Source of the DNA: Pelotalea chapellei
Lineage (GTDB): Bacteria; Desulfobacterota; Desulfuromonadia; Geobacterales; Pseudopelobacteraceae
Direction of reading: 5' to 3'
Assembly (NCBI RefSeq): GCF_018531195.1
Contig: NZ_JAHDYS010000001.1
Coordinates: 310,001-374,000, forward strand
Length of the DNA stretch: 64,000 nucleotides
Below, piece by piece: positions 38,809 through 49,863 of the stretch (positions are counted from its first letter, which is position 1; every line of letters starts with the position of its first letter). The position numbers were made by a program, and so were the translations under genes. The notes under the pieces were generated by a model that was not told where the DNA came from, did not search any database, and saw only the letters and a program-made list of their open reading frames with translations.

Positions 38809-39642
38809 TCACTCACCATCCCGGTGGCTCGCCTCATGCCCTTTGTGCACGGCTTTTTCAAGTCTACGTCGACGCGGCCAAGTCAGAATAAAATCCGCCG
38901 GCCCTGAAAGAACATAACAAAGCATGATTGCAAAAGTCATTACCACTGGTTCTGCAGCAACAATAATCAACAAAACTATCGCCAACAAAAGAAAACCGAA
39001 TGGCTGGCGCTTGATGAAAGCAGGATCTTTAAATGAATAATAACGGAAGTTTGAGACCATCAGAAAAGCGAGCAGATAAATCAGTGTAATAATCGCCAGC
39101 CTTTTAAACATAAAAGGATTCTGAATAAACTCCTGGGGCAGACGATTCAGGTGATGAAAAAGCAATACGGTAGCAGCAACCATACTGGCTGCGGCAGGAA
39201 TTGGCAGTCCAACAAAACGTTTACTTTCGACTGTATTAACCTGCACATTGAAACGCGCTAGGCGCAATGCGCCACATGCTACAAACAGAAATGCAGCCAA
39301 CCATCCTATCCGGCCAAAAGGCTTCAATGCCCAGGCATATACCATTAGCGCCGGGGTAACACCGAAAGCGACCAGATCTGCCAGGGAGTCATATTCCACG
39401 CCGAACTTACTGGTGGTGCCTGTCATGCGGGCTACTTTGCCATCAAGACCATCAAAAACAGCCGAAACGAAAATCCAGATAGCGGCTGCGCTGTAGTTGC
39501 CGTTCAGGGTGGATACCATGCTGTAAAATCCGGCGAACAGACTTCCAGTGGTCACCAGGTTTGGAAGAACGTAGATTCCGCGCTTAATGCTCTCAGCTTT
39601 CTCGACTGTCTCTTCCTGATTTTCATCATTGATAGTTGTCAT
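38809..39642 (-). CDS. pssA: CDP-diacylglycerol--serine O-phosphatidyltransferase
   Basis: 277-aa polytopic membrane enzyme that makes phosphatidylserine. The CDP-alcohol phosphotransferase motif DGLDGKVAR...G...D...D is complete (about residues 64-89), followed by several hydrophobic segments. The first 20 residues and the last 25 are charged. Overlaps the psd stop by 4 bases: the two enzymes of phosphatidylethanolamine synthesis are co-translated. Confidence 0.94.
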   Translation of the reverse strand: MTTINDENQEETVEKAESIKRGIYVLPNLVTTGSLFAGFYSMVSTLNGNYSAAAIWIFVSAVFDGLDGKVARMTGTTSKFGVEYDSLADLVAFGVTPALMVYAWALKPFGRIGWLAAFLFVACGALRLARFNVQVNTVESKRFVGLPIPAAASMVAATVLLFHHLNRLPQEFIQNPFMFKRLAIITLIYLLAFLMVSNFRYYSFKDPAFIKRQPFGFLLLAIVLLIIVAAEPVVMTFAIMLCYVLSGPADFILTWPRRRRLEKAVHKGHEASHRDGE

Positions 39643-40298
39643 ACAATTCGTCCAAGCACTGTTTCACCGGCGACTGTTTTGTCACCAATCTTTACCAGTG
39701 GTGTTACTCCAACCGGAAGGTACACATCCACTCGGGAACCAAATCGAATCAGCCCGTAGCGCTCTCCACGGATGAGGCGATCACCGACTCGGGGATAACT
39801 GATGATTCTACGAGCTATTAGCCCGGCAATCTGAACAAAGGCTATACGCACCCCACTGTCCAAAGCAAGTATAATTCCATTACACTCATTTTCAAAGGAT
39901 GCCTGGCCGTGGCGCGCATCATAGAACTTACCGCATTTATAGGTGGAGCCTTCCACAATGCCGCTGAAGGGAGCCCGGTTGACATGGGCATTGAAAACAG
40001 ACATGAAGATGCTGATTTTGAGCGCCTCGCATCCGAGAGGAGTCTCGGACACCTTTTCCACGACAATCACCGTGCCATCCGCAGGAGCGACCACGGCGGC
40101 CTCATCCGCAGGAGGCCTTCGTTCCGGATTACGGAAGAAATAGAGCACGAAGCAGGCAGCCAGAAATGAAAGTGTGACCGGCACCCAAAGAATCAAAAAA
40201 GAGAACTTCCAGGCCAAAAATGCCAGAAGCAGCGTCAAACCGCACGAAAGTGCGATGAATGGATACCCTTCGCGTGCAAAGGGGGTTGATTTATTCAT
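39639..40298 (-). CDS. psd: Phosphatidylserine decarboxylase proenzyme (short form)
   Basis: 219 aa from the ATG at 40298, which has an AGGCAGGT site. Two N-terminal membrane segments, then the decarboxylase domain with FFRNPERRPP, VVAPADGTV and the C-terminal RFGSRVDVYLP, where self-cleavage at the serine should create the pyruvoyl group. This GSR sequence is typical of the short, pyruvoyl-dependent family rather than LGST of E. coli. Converts phosphatidylserine to phosphatidylethanolamine. Confidence 0.94.
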   Translation of the reverse strand: MNKSTPFAREGYPFIALSCGLTLLLAFLAWKFSFLILWVPVTLSFLAACFVLYFFRNPERRPPADEAAVVAPADGTVIVVEKVSETPLGCEALKISIFMSVFNAHVNRAPFSGIVEGSTYKCGKFYDARHGQASFENECNGIILALDSGVRIAFVQIAGLIARRIISYPRVGDRLIRGERYGLIRFGSRVDVYLPVGVTPLVKIGDKTVAGETVLGRIV

Positions 40299-40319
40299 GC
40301 TACCTGCCTGAATGCGCAG

Positions 40320-40350
40320 ACACCCCTTTCCCATGGGGGTAAAGGGGTGT
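40320..40350 (-). repeat. Hairpin downstream of ilvC
   Basis: ACACCCCTTT and AAAGGGGTGT around an 11-base loop, 20 bases after the ilvC stop on the minus strand. No T tract follows, so it may stabilise the ilvC 3' end or terminate only weakly before psd. Confidence 0.55.
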
Positions 40351-40370
40351 CATTGAGCGCAGTATTGGTG

Positions 40371-41429
<1,059 letters not shown>

Positions 41430-41459
41430 TTACTTTCACAAGGCAAAATGAGCATACAA

Positions 41460-41486
41460 ATACTATAAAACAATGAATATTGTCAA
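41460..41486 (-). promoter_or_regulatory. Candidate ilvC promoter
   Basis: TTGACA (41486-41481), 15 bases, TAGTAT (41465-41460) on the minus strand, about 80 bases before ilvC. The spacer is short but both hexamers are strong and the same pair occurs in front of ilvD. Confidence 0.5.
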
Positions 41487-41544
41487 TCAAATAGCACCTT
41501 GGGTTCTATCGGATAGCAACACGCGATGTGGCAATTTCAAATAA

Positions 41545-41575
41545 AAAAAACCGCCCGGCGCATGCAACGGACGGC
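41545..41575 (-). terminator. Terminator after ilvN
   Basis: On the minus strand CCGTCCG, a 10-base loop and CGGGCGG followed by eight T residues, just after the ilvN stop. It separates ilvDBN from ilvC. Confidence 0.8.
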
Positions 41576-41599
41576 TCTTTACAAGCTTGTTACACTCCT

Positions 41600-42091
41600 T
41601 TACCCTTTCCACCCCTTGGCCCCGCGACCTATGGCAACAGCCCCGGTCCGGACCAGCTCTTTGAGCCCCAAGGGGCGTAGCAGATCAAGGATACCGTCTA
41701 TCTTAACAGGACTGCCGGTGGCTTCGATGGTATAGGATCTTGGGGTAACATCAATTATTTTGGCTCGAAAAATATCTACTATACGAAGGACTTCTGCCCT
41801 GCTTTCGTCCTCCGCGGAAACTTTTATCAAAGCCATTTCCCTCTCGATACCGCTGCCATCGGTGAAATCAATAACCTTTATGATATCAATAAGCTTATTG
41901 AGCTGCTTGGTAATCTGTTCAAGAATATTTTCATCTCCACGGGTAACAATGGTCATGCGAGACATGCCCTCATCATTTGTGGGAGCAACTGTCAACGAAT
42001 CGATATTAAAGCCTCGCCCTGAAAACAGAGCAGAGACGCGGGAAAGAACGCCGAATTCGTTTTCAACAAGCACGGAAATAGTATGCTGCAT
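41600..42091 (-). CDS. ilvN: Acetolactate synthase small (regulatory) subunit
   Basis: 163 aa with an N-terminal ACT domain (HTISVLVENEFGVLSRVSALFSGRGFNIDSL) and the C-terminal ALS_ss domain (about 80-160). It binds the branched-chain amino acid inhibitor and activates the catalytic subunit. Located 113 bases downstream of ilvB on the same strand. Length and sequence match the IlvH/IlvN family; the subtype cannot be told. Confidence 0.95.
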   Translation of the reverse strand: MQHTISVLVENEFGVLSRVSALFSGRGFNIDSLTVAPTNDEGMSRMTIVTRGDENILEQITKQLNKLIDIIKVIDFTDGSGIEREMALIKVSAEDESRAEVLRIVDIFRAKIIDVTPRSYTIEATGSPVKIDGILDLLRPLGLKELVRTGAVAIGRGAKGWKG

Positions 42092-42204
42092 GGATAAAGC
42101 CTCCCAAACAAAAATTCAAACAGTGAAACAGGTGAGATGATTAACTATACGCCTGGCTGCATTGGAAGACGTCTACATCTTCCAGTGCAAATTGCTATCG
42201 GGAA

Positions 42205-43905
42205 TTACGCATTCAAAACCATTTCATTGAGTGATGCTCCAGCCGGCACCATGGGTAACACCTTTTCTTCACGAGCAACTTTGAATTCCATGATTACCGG
42301 ACCATCTTCAGCAAAACCCTGCCGAATGACCTTCTCAACCTCATCCGGCTTTGATGCGTGAAAACCTTTTGCGCCATAAGCTTCCGCCAGCTTGATAAAG
42401 TCAATAGGTAGTTCCATGCAGGTTTGGGAATAACGCTTGTCAAAAAAGAGCTCCTGCCACTGCCGCACCATGCCAAGAAAATTGTTGTTGAGAATTACTA
42501 TTTTGACGGGGAGGCGGTTCTGCACCAGCGTAGCCATTTCCTGAATATTCATCTGCACACCCCCATCGCCACAAATGGTAATAACCTGGCGCCCGGGATA
42601 AGCGGCCTGGGCACCCATGGCAGCCGGCAATCCATAGCCCATTGTGCCGAGTCCGCCCGATGAAAGCAGGGTGCGCGGCTTATTGAACTGGAAGAACTGG
42701 GCAGTCCACATCTGATGCTGACCAACATCTGTAGAAACGATAGCGTCATCATCCGACAGCTCACGCAGTTTCTGAATCACGTACTGAGGCTTGATGATTG
42801 TCGAACTCTGCTTGTAACTGAGGGGATGCTTGGTTTTCCAGCCGGCTATATCTGCATGCCAGGGACCAAGGGTGCTCAGGAATTTTTCAACCTTTTCCTT
42901 CTGCTTGTCCAGCTGTTTGTTCATCTTGGAAAGAACATCCTGAACGTCACCGACAATTGGCAGATCAACCCGAACATTTTTCTTGATGGAGGTCGGATCG
43001 ACATCAATGTGAATAATTTTGGCATTAGGCGCAAAGGTGGCGATCTTGCCAGTCACGCGGTCATCAAAGCGAGCACCGACAGCAACGATAAGATCGCTAT
43101 GGGTCATGGCCATGTTGGCACAATACGCCCCATGCATGCCAAGCATACCCAGGGAATTCTCATCGTTCCCGGGGAATGAACCCAATCCCATCAAAGTGGT
43201 TGTTACCGGAACTGTAAGTCTGCGTGCCAGTGTAGTCAGTTGATCTGCAGCATCGCCCAATACAACGCCCCCCCCCACATACATTACCGGACGCTGTGAA
43301 TCCAACAGCATGCCGACAGCCTTTTCCACCTGCCGGAAATGACCTTCAAGGTTAGGTTTGTAACCACGAATATCAACAGACTCGGGATAAATAAACTCAG
43401 TCTGAGCAATTTGTACATCCTTGGGAAGGTCGACCAACACAGGGCCGGGCCGACCACTGCGAGCAATGTAGAAAGCCTTCTTCATGATCATTGCCACGTC
43501 CTTCACATCCTTGATCAGAAAGCTGTGCTTGGTGCAAGGACGTGTAATGCCGATGATGTCAACTTCCTGAAAAGCATCGTTACCAATCAGTGCGGTGGGA
43601 ACCTGACCGGTGACGATTACCATGGGGATCGAATCCATATAAGCAGTGGCGATTCCGGTCACGGTATTGGTGGCCCCGGGGCCGGAAGTGGCGATGGCCA
43701 CACCTACCTTTCCAGTGGCACGGGCATAACCGTCAGCTGCGTGAGTTCCCGCCTGCTCATGACGAGGCAGGATGTGGCGAATCTCTTTGAAGCTGAAAAG
43801 TTCATCATAAATATTGATGACTGTGCCGCCGGGATAACCGAAGACCGTATCAACACCCTCCTTCTTCAAACATTCCAGCATGATGCGTGCGCCATTCATC
43901 TTCAT
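42205..43905 (-). CDS. ilvB: Acetolactate synthase large subunit
   Basis: ThDP-dependent catalytic subunit (566 aa from the ATG at 43905, GAGGT upstream). N-terminal ThDP-pyrimidine domain with GYPGG and the catalytic Glu in RHEQAGTHAADGYAR, central FAD-type domain, C-terminal ThDP-PP domain with GDGGVQMNIQEMATLVQNRLPVKIVILNNN. Makes 2-acetolactate and 2-aceto-2-hydroxybutyrate. It lies 39 bases after ilvD. Confidence 0.96.
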   Translation of the reverse strand: MKMNGARIMLECLKKEGVDTVFGYPGGTVINIYDELFSFKEIRHILPRHEQAGTHAADGYARATGKVGVAIATSGPGATNTVTGIATAYMDSIPMVIVTGQVPTALIGNDAFQEVDIIGITRPCTKHSFLIKDVKDVAMIMKKAFYIARSGRPGPVLVDLPKDVQIAQTEFIYPESVDIRGYKPNLEGHFRQVEKAVGMLLDSQRPVMYVGGGVVLGDAADQLTTLARRLTVPVTTTLMGLGSFPGNDENSLGMLGMHGAYCANMAMTHSDLIVAVGARFDDRVTGKIATFAPNAKIIHIDVDPTSIKKNVRVDLPIVGDVQDVLSKMNKQLDKQKEKVEKFLSTLGPWHADIAGWKTKHPLSYKQSSTIIKPQYVIQKLRELSDDDAIVSTDVGQHQMWTAQFFQFNKPRTLLSSGGLGTMGYGLPAAMGAQAAYPGRQVITICGDGGVQMNIQEMATLVQNRLPVKIVILNNNFLGMVRQWQELFFDKRYSQTCMELPIDFIKLAEAYGAKGFHASKPDEVEKVIRQGFAEDGPVIMEFKVAREEKVLPMVPAGASLNEMVLNA

Positions 43906-43944
43906 AAAATACCTCAGGGTCAAAATATGGTTAATCTCAAATCA

Positions 43945-45606
43945 TTAATCAGCTGTCGTGACTGCTCCGGTGTGTGCCGATGTCACCACTTTGGCATAAC
44001 GTGAAAGCCAACCGGTCTTTATCTTGGCTTCCGGTGCTTTCCAGGCCGCCCGACGGGTGGCAAGAGTTGCCTCATCCACCAGTAGTTCAAGTTTGCGGGC
44101 AGGAATATCCAGAACAATGCGATCTCCATCCTCGACCAGCGCGATTGGACCACCTTGAGCTGCTTCGGGAGAGATATGGCCTATACAGGGACCACGGGTA
44201 CCTCCGGAAAAGCGGCCGTCCGTAATCAGTGCCACGGAATCTCCCAGGCCAAGCCCCATGATGGCGGCGGTCGGTGCCAGCATTTCGCGCATCCCCGGCC
44301 CACCTTTGGGGCCTTCATAGCGAATGACAACCACGTCGCCGGCGACGATTTTGCCTTCCATGATGGCGGCCATGGCTTTTTCCTCTGCATCAAAACAACG
44401 GGCGGTGCCCTCGAACTGCATCATCTTGTCAGAAACACCGGACTGTTTGACTACAGCCCCTTTGGGAGCAATGTTACCTGAGAGAATGGCGATGCCTCCC
44501 TCTTTCTTGATCGGGTTGGAAAGCGGTCGAATGACCTCTTCGTCGACATTCTGGATGCTCTCGGCCAACTGGTGGGTCGTCAGTCCGAACAGTGTGGGAG
44601 CATCCTTGATCTTGTCACCCAACTGTTTGAAGACGCCGCTGACACCGCCAGCGATATCGAGATCTTCCATGAAATATTCACCCGCCGGATTCATGGAGGA
44701 GAGCTGTGGAGTATCCTTGGCAAGGACATCGAACAACTCCAGAGGCAGCTCAACGCCTGCTTCATGGGCGATTGCCAAAAGATGAAGAACCGTATTCGAA
44801 GATCCTCCCAGCGCGAGATCGACCCGGATGGCGTTTTCAAAAGCTTCACGAGTCAGGATACTGCGCGGAGTGACATTGTTGTGTACCAACTCGACGATCT
44901 TTTCACCTGATGCAAAAGCGATGCGTCGCTTAAGAGCAGAAACCGCCAGGGCCGTTCCACAGCGTGGCAGACTCATGCCCATGGTCTCGGTCAAAATGGC
45001 CATTGTGTTTGCGGTAAATAGGCCCTGGCAAGACCCCATACCGGGGCAGGCATTGTCTTCACAAACCTGCAGTTCCTTGTCGCTGATTACACCCGCCTTA
45101 TAGCGAGCCATGGCCTCAAATGTATCCGAGACAAAGGAAAATTGGCGACCGGACTGGCCCCTGCCGCTCATCATCGGGCCTGCGGTTACGACGATACAGG
45201 GAATATCAAGCCGTGCAGCAGCCATGAGCATGCCGGGAGTGATCTTATCGCAGTTTGTCAACAGCACCAGACCGTCGAGACGATGTGCTTCTGCCACAGA
45301 TTCAACCATGTCGGCAATCAACTCGCGCGTCGGCAGGGAATAGTGCATGCCTTTGTGCCCCATGGCCATGCCGTCACACACTCCTGGAATTCCAAAAAAG
45401 AAGGCATGTCCGCCGCCGGTGTGCACACCTTTCTCTATGAAGCGTTCAAGATCGCGCATACCTACATGACCGGGTATAAGATCTGTGAAACTGGTAGCAA
45501 TGCCTATGAATGGCTTATCCATCTGGCTCTGGGGTACGCCTGTACCTTTCAGTAGTGCACGATGGGGAGTACGCTCCAGGCCGCGTGTTATGGTGTCGCT
45601 TCTCAT
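43945..45606 (-). CDS. ilvD: Dihydroxy-acid dehydratase
   Basis: Fe-S dehydratase of the IlvD/Edd family, 553 aa. Cys ligands occur in [11 protein letters not shown] and [21 protein letters not shown], and the Mg/carboxylate segment in [10 protein letters not shown]. Produces the 2-keto acid precursors of valine and isoleucine. First gene of the ilvD-ilvB-ilvN unit, with a promoter about 70-100 bases upstream on the minus strand. Confidence 0.96.
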   Translation of the reverse strand: MRSDTITRGLERTPHRALLKGTGVPQSQMDKPFIGIATSFTDLIPGHVGMRDLERFIEKGVHTGGGHAFFFGIPGVCDGMAMGHKGMHYSLPTRELIADMVESVAEAHRLDGLVLLTNCDKITPGMLMAAARLDIPCIVVTAGPMMSGRGQSGRQFSFVSDTFEAMARYKAGVISDKELQVCEDNACPGMGSCQGLFTANTMAILTETMGMSLPRCGTALAVSALKRRIAFASGEKIVELVHNNVTPRSILTREAFENAIRVDLALGGSSNTVLHLLAIAHEAGVELPLELFDVLAKDTPQLSSMNPAGEYFMEDLDIAGGVSGVFKQLGDKIKDAPTLFGLTTHQLAESIQNVDEEVIRPLSNPIKKEGGIAILSGNIAPKGAVVKQSGVSDKMMQFEGTARCFDAEEKAMAAIMEGKIVAGDVVVIRYEGPKGGPGMREMLAPTAAIMGLGLGDSVALITDGRFSGGTRGPCIGHISPEAAQGGPIALVEDGDRIVLDIPARKLELLVDEATLATRRAAWKAPEAKIKTGWLSRYAKVVTSAHTGAVTTAD

Positions 45607-45675
45607 ATGTAGGTCCTTTAAAAAAACTTGTTTCTTCCTGTCAAACAGAGTGTTGATATATGTAAAAGGTCTAAA

Positions 45676-45705
45676 ATACTACAATATCGTCTGAAAGGTT
45701 GTCAA
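45676..45705 (-). promoter_or_regulatory. ilvD promoter
   Basis: TTGACA (45705-45700), 18-base spacer, TAGTAT (45681-45676) on the minus strand, about 70 bases before the ilvD start. The untranslated leader is too short for a classical attenuator and no leader peptide rich in branched-chain residues is visible. Confidence 0.6.
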
Positions 45706-45822
45706 TCCATTGTAATCTTGCAAAGGCAATTTCCAGACTATATACTTTCAAATCACGCAGCACTTCATGCGATTGCAAATATCTGGCGGCTTGGTCGCCT
45801 TCCTCCTAAAGGTCCCTTACTT

Positions 45823-47172
45823 GTGAAATCCGAAAAAGCAACCTCCCCCGGCATATTTGAATTTGCTGCAGCAGACAAAAAAGTTGACCATGCTCCACTG
45901 GCTGAGCGAATGCGCCCGCGCACCATTAGTGAATTTACCGGTCAGGATCATCTTCTTGGAGAAGGTCGCATCCTGCGCAGGATGATTGAAACGGATAACC
46001 TGTCATCCCTTGTTTTCTGGGGTCCTCCCGGCTGCGGCAAGACCACCCTGGCCCATGTCATTGCACGGGAAACCCGATCTCACTTCATTTTCTTCTCCGC
46101 AATTCTATCGGGTATCAAGGAAATCCGGGAGATATTCCGTGAAGCAGAAGGTTATGCTGTGCGGGGCATCCGCACCATTTTGTTTGTCGATGAGATTCAC
46201 CGTTTCAACAAATCCCAACAGGACGCCTTCCTCCCCTACGTTGAAAAGGGTGTGGTCACCATTATCGGCGCCACTACGGAAAACCCTTCTTTCGAAATCA
46301 TTGCCCCGCTGCTTTCCCGCTGCCGCGTGCTGACACTTCAGCAACTTGATTCCTTCACTATCAAGTCAATCATGCAACATGCCTTAAGTGACCACGAGCG
46401 CGGACTTGGCAATCGGGAACTGACCGCTGAGGACACTGCACTGGACTTTCTTGCCCAACAGGCCAACGGAGATGCCAGAATTGCACTCAACACCCTTGAA
46501 GTGGCTGCAGGACTGGTTGAATCCGTGACTGAGGACCGGGAAACTGGGATCACTCTGGAGATTGTGCAGGAGGCGCTGCAAAAGAAGGCGATTCTGTACG
46601 ACAAGGGAGGAGAGGAACACTACAATGTGATTTCTGCCTTCATCAAATCCATGCGCGCAAGCGATCCTGACGCCGCACTCTACTGGCTTGCACGCATGCT
46701 TGAGGCGGGCGAAGACCCGCTCTTCATCCTGCGCCGCATGATTGTTCTTGCTTCTGAAGATATCGGCAACGCCGATCCACGTGCTCTGCAGGTGGCTGTT
46801 TCCGCCCTCCAGGCGTTTCAGATGATCGGCTTGCCTGAAGGGCGCATTCCCATGGCCCAGGCCGTAACGTATCTTGCCACTGCTCCCAAATCCAATGCCT
46901 CCTATATCGGCATCGATGCCGCCCTTGCAGAAGTGCGCAAAAGCGGGGCTCTCCCGGTCCCGATGCATATTCGAAATGCGCCCACGAAACTGATGAAAGA
47001 ACTGGGCTACCACAAGGGGTACAAATACGACCATGATTATGAGGGATTCTCAGGACAGGAATGCCTGCCGGAAAAAATCAGCGGTGCGAAATACTATGAG
47101 CCAAAGGGACGCGGCTATGAAAAGAATATCCTGGAACGGATGGAGTGGTTAAGGAATAAACGCCGGGAGTAA
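45823..47172 (+). CDS. rarA: Replication-associated recombination protein A (RarA/MgsA)
   Basis: AAA+ ATPase of the clamp-loader type acting at stalled replication forks; 449 aa from the GTG at 45823, which matches the family length (447 in E. coli). An open frame extends 65 codons further upstream but without family similarity. Motifs: RPRTISEFTGQDHLL, Walker A GPPGCGKTT, Walker B and sensor DEIHRFNKSQQDAFLP, GATTENPSFE, and C-terminal LPVPMHIRNAPTKLMKELGYHKGYKY. Divergent from ilvD. Confidence 0.93.
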   Translation: MKSEKATSPGIFEFAAADKKVDHAPLAERMRPRTISEFTGQDHLLGEGRILRRMIETDNLSSLVFWGPPGCGKTTLAHVIARETRSHFIFFSAILSGIKEIREIFREAEGYAVRGIRTILFVDEIHRFNKSQQDAFLPYVEKGVVTIIGATTENPSFEIIAPLLSRCRVLTLQQLDSFTIKSIMQHALSDHERGLGNRELTAEDTALDFLAQQANGDARIALNTLEVAAGLVESVTEDRETGITLEIVQEALQKKAILYDKGGEEHYNVISAFIKSMRASDPDAALYWLARMLEAGEDPLFILRRMIVLASEDIGNADPRALQVAVSALQAFQMIGLPEGRIPMAQAVTYLATAPKSNASYIGIDAALAEVRKSGALPVPMHIRNAPTKLMKELGYHKGYKYDHDYEGFSGQECLPEKISGAKYYEPKGRGYEKNILERMEWLRNKRRE

Positions 47173-47265
47173 CAGGCCGTCACTATCGGAGTATCCGGGG
47201 ACATAGGCTATCAGTCGCATGTGCTTCAAGGAATGACTTCACCCATTCCCTCAAAAGAGCAAAAA

Positions 47266-47727
47266 ATGAAACTATTTCTTTTTGAACGCATCCAAGTCCT
47301 GCCGGTCAACATCAATGATGCGTGGAGGTTTTTCAGCAACCCACGAAACCTTAAAGACATAACTCCCCCCTCCATGGATTTTAAGGTAACCTCTCCAAAC
47401 ACAGATCAAACCTATGCAGGCCAGATTATCACCTACACAGTGCGCCCCCTTTTCGGTGTAGCAATGAACTGGGTAACAGAAATTACTCATGTGCAGGAAC
47501 CTTTTTTCTTTGTTGACGAGCAGCGCTTCGGTCCGTATCGTTTCTGGCATCACCAGCATCACTTTAATGAGATTGAGGAGGGGGTTGAGATACGGGATCT
47601 GATTCACTATCTCCTGCCCCCCATGCAGTTCGCCGGCCTGGTGAACAGGTTGATCGTGGAGCCCCGCCTAAACAGGATTTTTGAGTTTCGCCGCCAGGCG
47701 TTGATGAAAATATTTCCTGTGCCCTGA
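47266..47727 (+). CDS. SRPBCC-fold ligand-binding protein
   Basis: 153 aa from the ATG at 47266; upstream in-frame starts at 47221 and 47233 would lengthen it. The sequence fits the SRPBCC/START-like family often annotated as cyclase/dehydrase or cell division inhibitor (ERIQVLPVNINDAWRFFSNPRNLKDITPP, EEGVEIRDLIHYLLPP). These small alpha/beta barrels bind hydrophobic ligands; the ligand is unknown. It lies between rarA and pfkA on the same strand. Confidence 0.82.
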   Translation: MKLFLFERIQVLPVNINDAWRFFSNPRNLKDITPPSMDFKVTSPNTDQTYAGQIITYTVRPLFGVAMNWVTEITHVQEPFFFVDEQRFGPYRFWHHQHHFNEIEEGVEIRDLIHYLLPPMQFAGLVNRLIVEPRLNRIFEFRRQALMKIFPVP

Positions 47728-47794
47728 TCAGGTCATCAGCATTACGCGAATTATCTGAGATACTATTATTGATGATAATAAAGAGGAGAAATAT

Positions 47795-48754
47795 ATGAAG
47801 CGACTTGCTGTCTTGACCAGTGGCGGCGACTGTTCCGGCATGAACGCCTGCATTAGAGCCGTAGTGAGAACCGCCGTCAGAATGAAAATCGAGGTCATCG
47901 GCTTCCGCAAGGGGTACCAGGGGCTAATGAAAGGTGACGCCATTAATCTTGATAGCAAGGCGGTATCCGGAATCCTTCACAGAGGAGGGACGTTTCTGCA
48001 ATCTGCCCGTGCCATTGAATTCAAGACGCCTGAAGGGCAGCAGCAAGCGCTCAGCAACCTCAGGGAGATGGGTATAGACGGAATGGTGGTGCTGGGTGGA
48101 GATGGTTCATTAACCGGAGCCCTTGCACTGCACCGGCTTGGGTTCCCTGTAGTAGGAATCCCGGCCAGCATTGATAACGACATCCCCTTCACCGATATGT
48201 CCCTTGGGGTTGATACGGCACTCAACAACATTCTTTATGCCGTTGACTGCATTAAAGACACCGCATCCTCCCACGCCAGAGCATTTGTAATCGAAGTCAT
48301 GGGACGCAATTCAGGATACCTTGCTTCCATATCAGCAATTGCCACAGGTGCGGAATTCGCCCTGGTTCCCGAGCAGGCCTACGATCTGACCGAGATCTGC
48401 CAGCAACTGCGAGGCCGCTTTGCCGAAGGACGTGACAATGCCATCATCATAGTTGCCGAGGGAGCCGGGCATGCCCAGGAAATTGCCAACAGCATCAAGG
48501 ACACTATAGGTTTCGAGGTACGGGTTACCGTGCTGGGGCATTACCAGCGAGGAGGCGCACCGACTGTCTTTGATCGCCTGCTGGCAAGCCGTTTCGGCAA
48601 AAAATCAGTTGAACTGCTGATTTCCGGCGTGTCGGGGGTCATGGTAGGCCTCTCAGCCAACAACATGTTGGCCACACCGCTGGATGATGTGATCAGGAGC
48701 GAGAAACGCCCCCATGACGAAGTACTCCGAATGGCCGAAGTACTCGGGATCTGA
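47795..48754 (+). CDS. pfkA: 6-phosphofructokinase, ATP-type
   Basis: 319 aa, usual length. N-terminal LTSGGDCSGMNACIR, ATP loop GGDGS (GGDGS rather than GGDDS, the ATP-dependent type), catalytic SIDNDIPFTD (family consensus TIDND), EVMGRNSGYLA and GHYQRGG. The residue before SIDND is Ala where E. coli has Gly; PPi-dependent enzymes have Lys there. Glycolytic phosphorylation of fructose-6-phosphate. The ribosome site AAGAGGAG is good; corA begins one base after the stop. Confidence 0.94.
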   Translation: MKRLAVLTSGGDCSGMNACIRAVVRTAVRMKIEVIGFRKGYQGLMKGDAINLDSKAVSGILHRGGTFLQSARAIEFKTPEGQQQALSNLREMGIDGMVVLGGDGSLTGALALHRLGFPVVGIPASIDNDIPFTDMSLGVDTALNNILYAVDCIKDTASSHARAFVIEVMGRNSGYLASISAIATGAEFALVPEQAYDLTEICQQLRGRFAEGRDNAIIIVAEGAGHAQEIANSIKDTIGFEVRVTVLGHYQRGGAPTVFDRLLASRFGKKSVELLISGVSGVMVGLSANNMLATPLDDVIRSEKRPHDEVLRMAEVLGI

Positions 48755-48755
48755 A

Positions 48756-49832
48756 ATGCCCACTCGACAGAAATTTCTTAAAAAACGCTCCATCAAGTCA
48801 GGAATGCCTCCGGGATCACTGGTACACATTGGTGAAGAACGGGCTGAAGCAGCACAGATCAGCATCATTGCTTACGATGCAACGGCCCTAGAGGAGCAAA
48901 GCCTTCCGAAGATCGGGAAACACCTCCCTTCCTGTATCAACCCCACCGGTGTAACGTGGATAAATGTGGAAGGTGTTCACGACGTTGAGATCGTTCGCGC
49001 TCTTGGAGAGCATTTTTCCTTTCATCCTCTGGTGATGGAAGATATCGTCAATACCGTGCAGCGTCCGAAAATTGAAGATTACGGAGAGTACCTCTTCATC
49101 GTGATGCGCATGCTCCGACCACAGCATGAAGCTGACTTCTCTTCCGAGCAGCTTAGTATGATCGTAGGCCCCAATTATCTGCTGACATTTCAGGAGGGAA
49201 TTAAAGGAGATGTTTTCGATGCAGTACGCGAGCGTATTCGTACCAGCAAGGGAAAAATCCGCGCCTTAGGAACAGATTACCTCTGCTATTCGCTGATAGA
49301 TGCCATTGTGGATAGTTATTTCAGTGTCCTTGAGGAACTGGGAGAACACATTGTTGATGTTGAGGAAGAACTCACCCTGACACCGGGTCGGGAAACGCTC
49401 CACCGAATAAGTTACCTCAAAAAGGAGATTATCTTTTTGCGCAGAGCTGTCTGGCCGCTCAGGGAGGCTATCTCCTTTCTGGAGCGTGGCGACAGCCATC
49501 TTCTGTCTGATGCCACAAGAGTATATTATCGTGACATCTACGATCACACTGTGCAAGTAATGGATACTGTCGAGACATACAGGGATCTGCTCGCCGGAAT
49601 GCTTGACCTGTATCTTTCGAGCGTCAGTAATCGCATGAATGAAATTATGAAGTTTTTGACCGTGGTGGGTATGATTTTCCTGCCATTGACATTTCTGGTA
49701 GGCGTGTATGGCATGAATTTCAAGAATATGCCGGAACTTGAGTGGCATTACGGATATTATGCGCTCTGGGCTGTAATGATCGTGCTCTCGCTTGGAATGG
49801 TTGCTTTTTTCAGAAAAAAGAAATGGCTATGA
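48756..49832 (+). CDS. corA: Magnesium/cobalt transporter CorA
   Basis: 358 aa from the ATG at 48756. Large cytoplasmic domain, then two C-terminal transmembrane helices with the pore signature GVYGMNF before the loop and a basic C-terminus (FRKKKWL). Mg2+ uptake driven by membrane potential. An in-frame ATG 42 bases upstream would overlap pfkA; the chosen start is one base after the pfkA stop. Confidence 0.94.
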   Translation: MPTRQKFLKKRSIKSGMPPGSLVHIGEERAEAAQISIIAYDATALEEQSLPKIGKHLPSCINPTGVTWINVEGVHDVEIVRALGEHFSFHPLVMEDIVNTVQRPKIEDYGEYLFIVMRMLRPQHEADFSSEQLSMIVGPNYLLTFQEGIKGDVFDAVRERIRTSKGKIRALGTDYLCYSLIDAIVDSYFSVLEELGEHIVDVEEELTLTPGRETLHRISYLKKEIIFLRRAVWPLREAISFLERGDSHLLSDATRVYYRDIYDHTVQVMDTVETYRDLLAGMLDLYLSSVSNRMNEIMKFLTVVGMIFLPLTFLVGVYGMNFKNMPELEWHYGYYALWAVMIVLSLGMVAFFRKKKWL

Positions 49833-49863
49833 TTTGAACTGTTATTTTTTTATGGAGGGTATC

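Noticed and set aside
45606-45822. Possible T-box or leader-peptide attenuator in front of ilvD
   Set aside because: The leader after the predicted start is only about 60 bases and holds no T-box core and no Leu/Val/Ile-rich peptide.
45628-45822. 65-codon N-terminal extension of rarA
   Set aside because: It overlaps the ilvD promoter and has no RarA similarity; the GTG at 45823 gives the normal family length.
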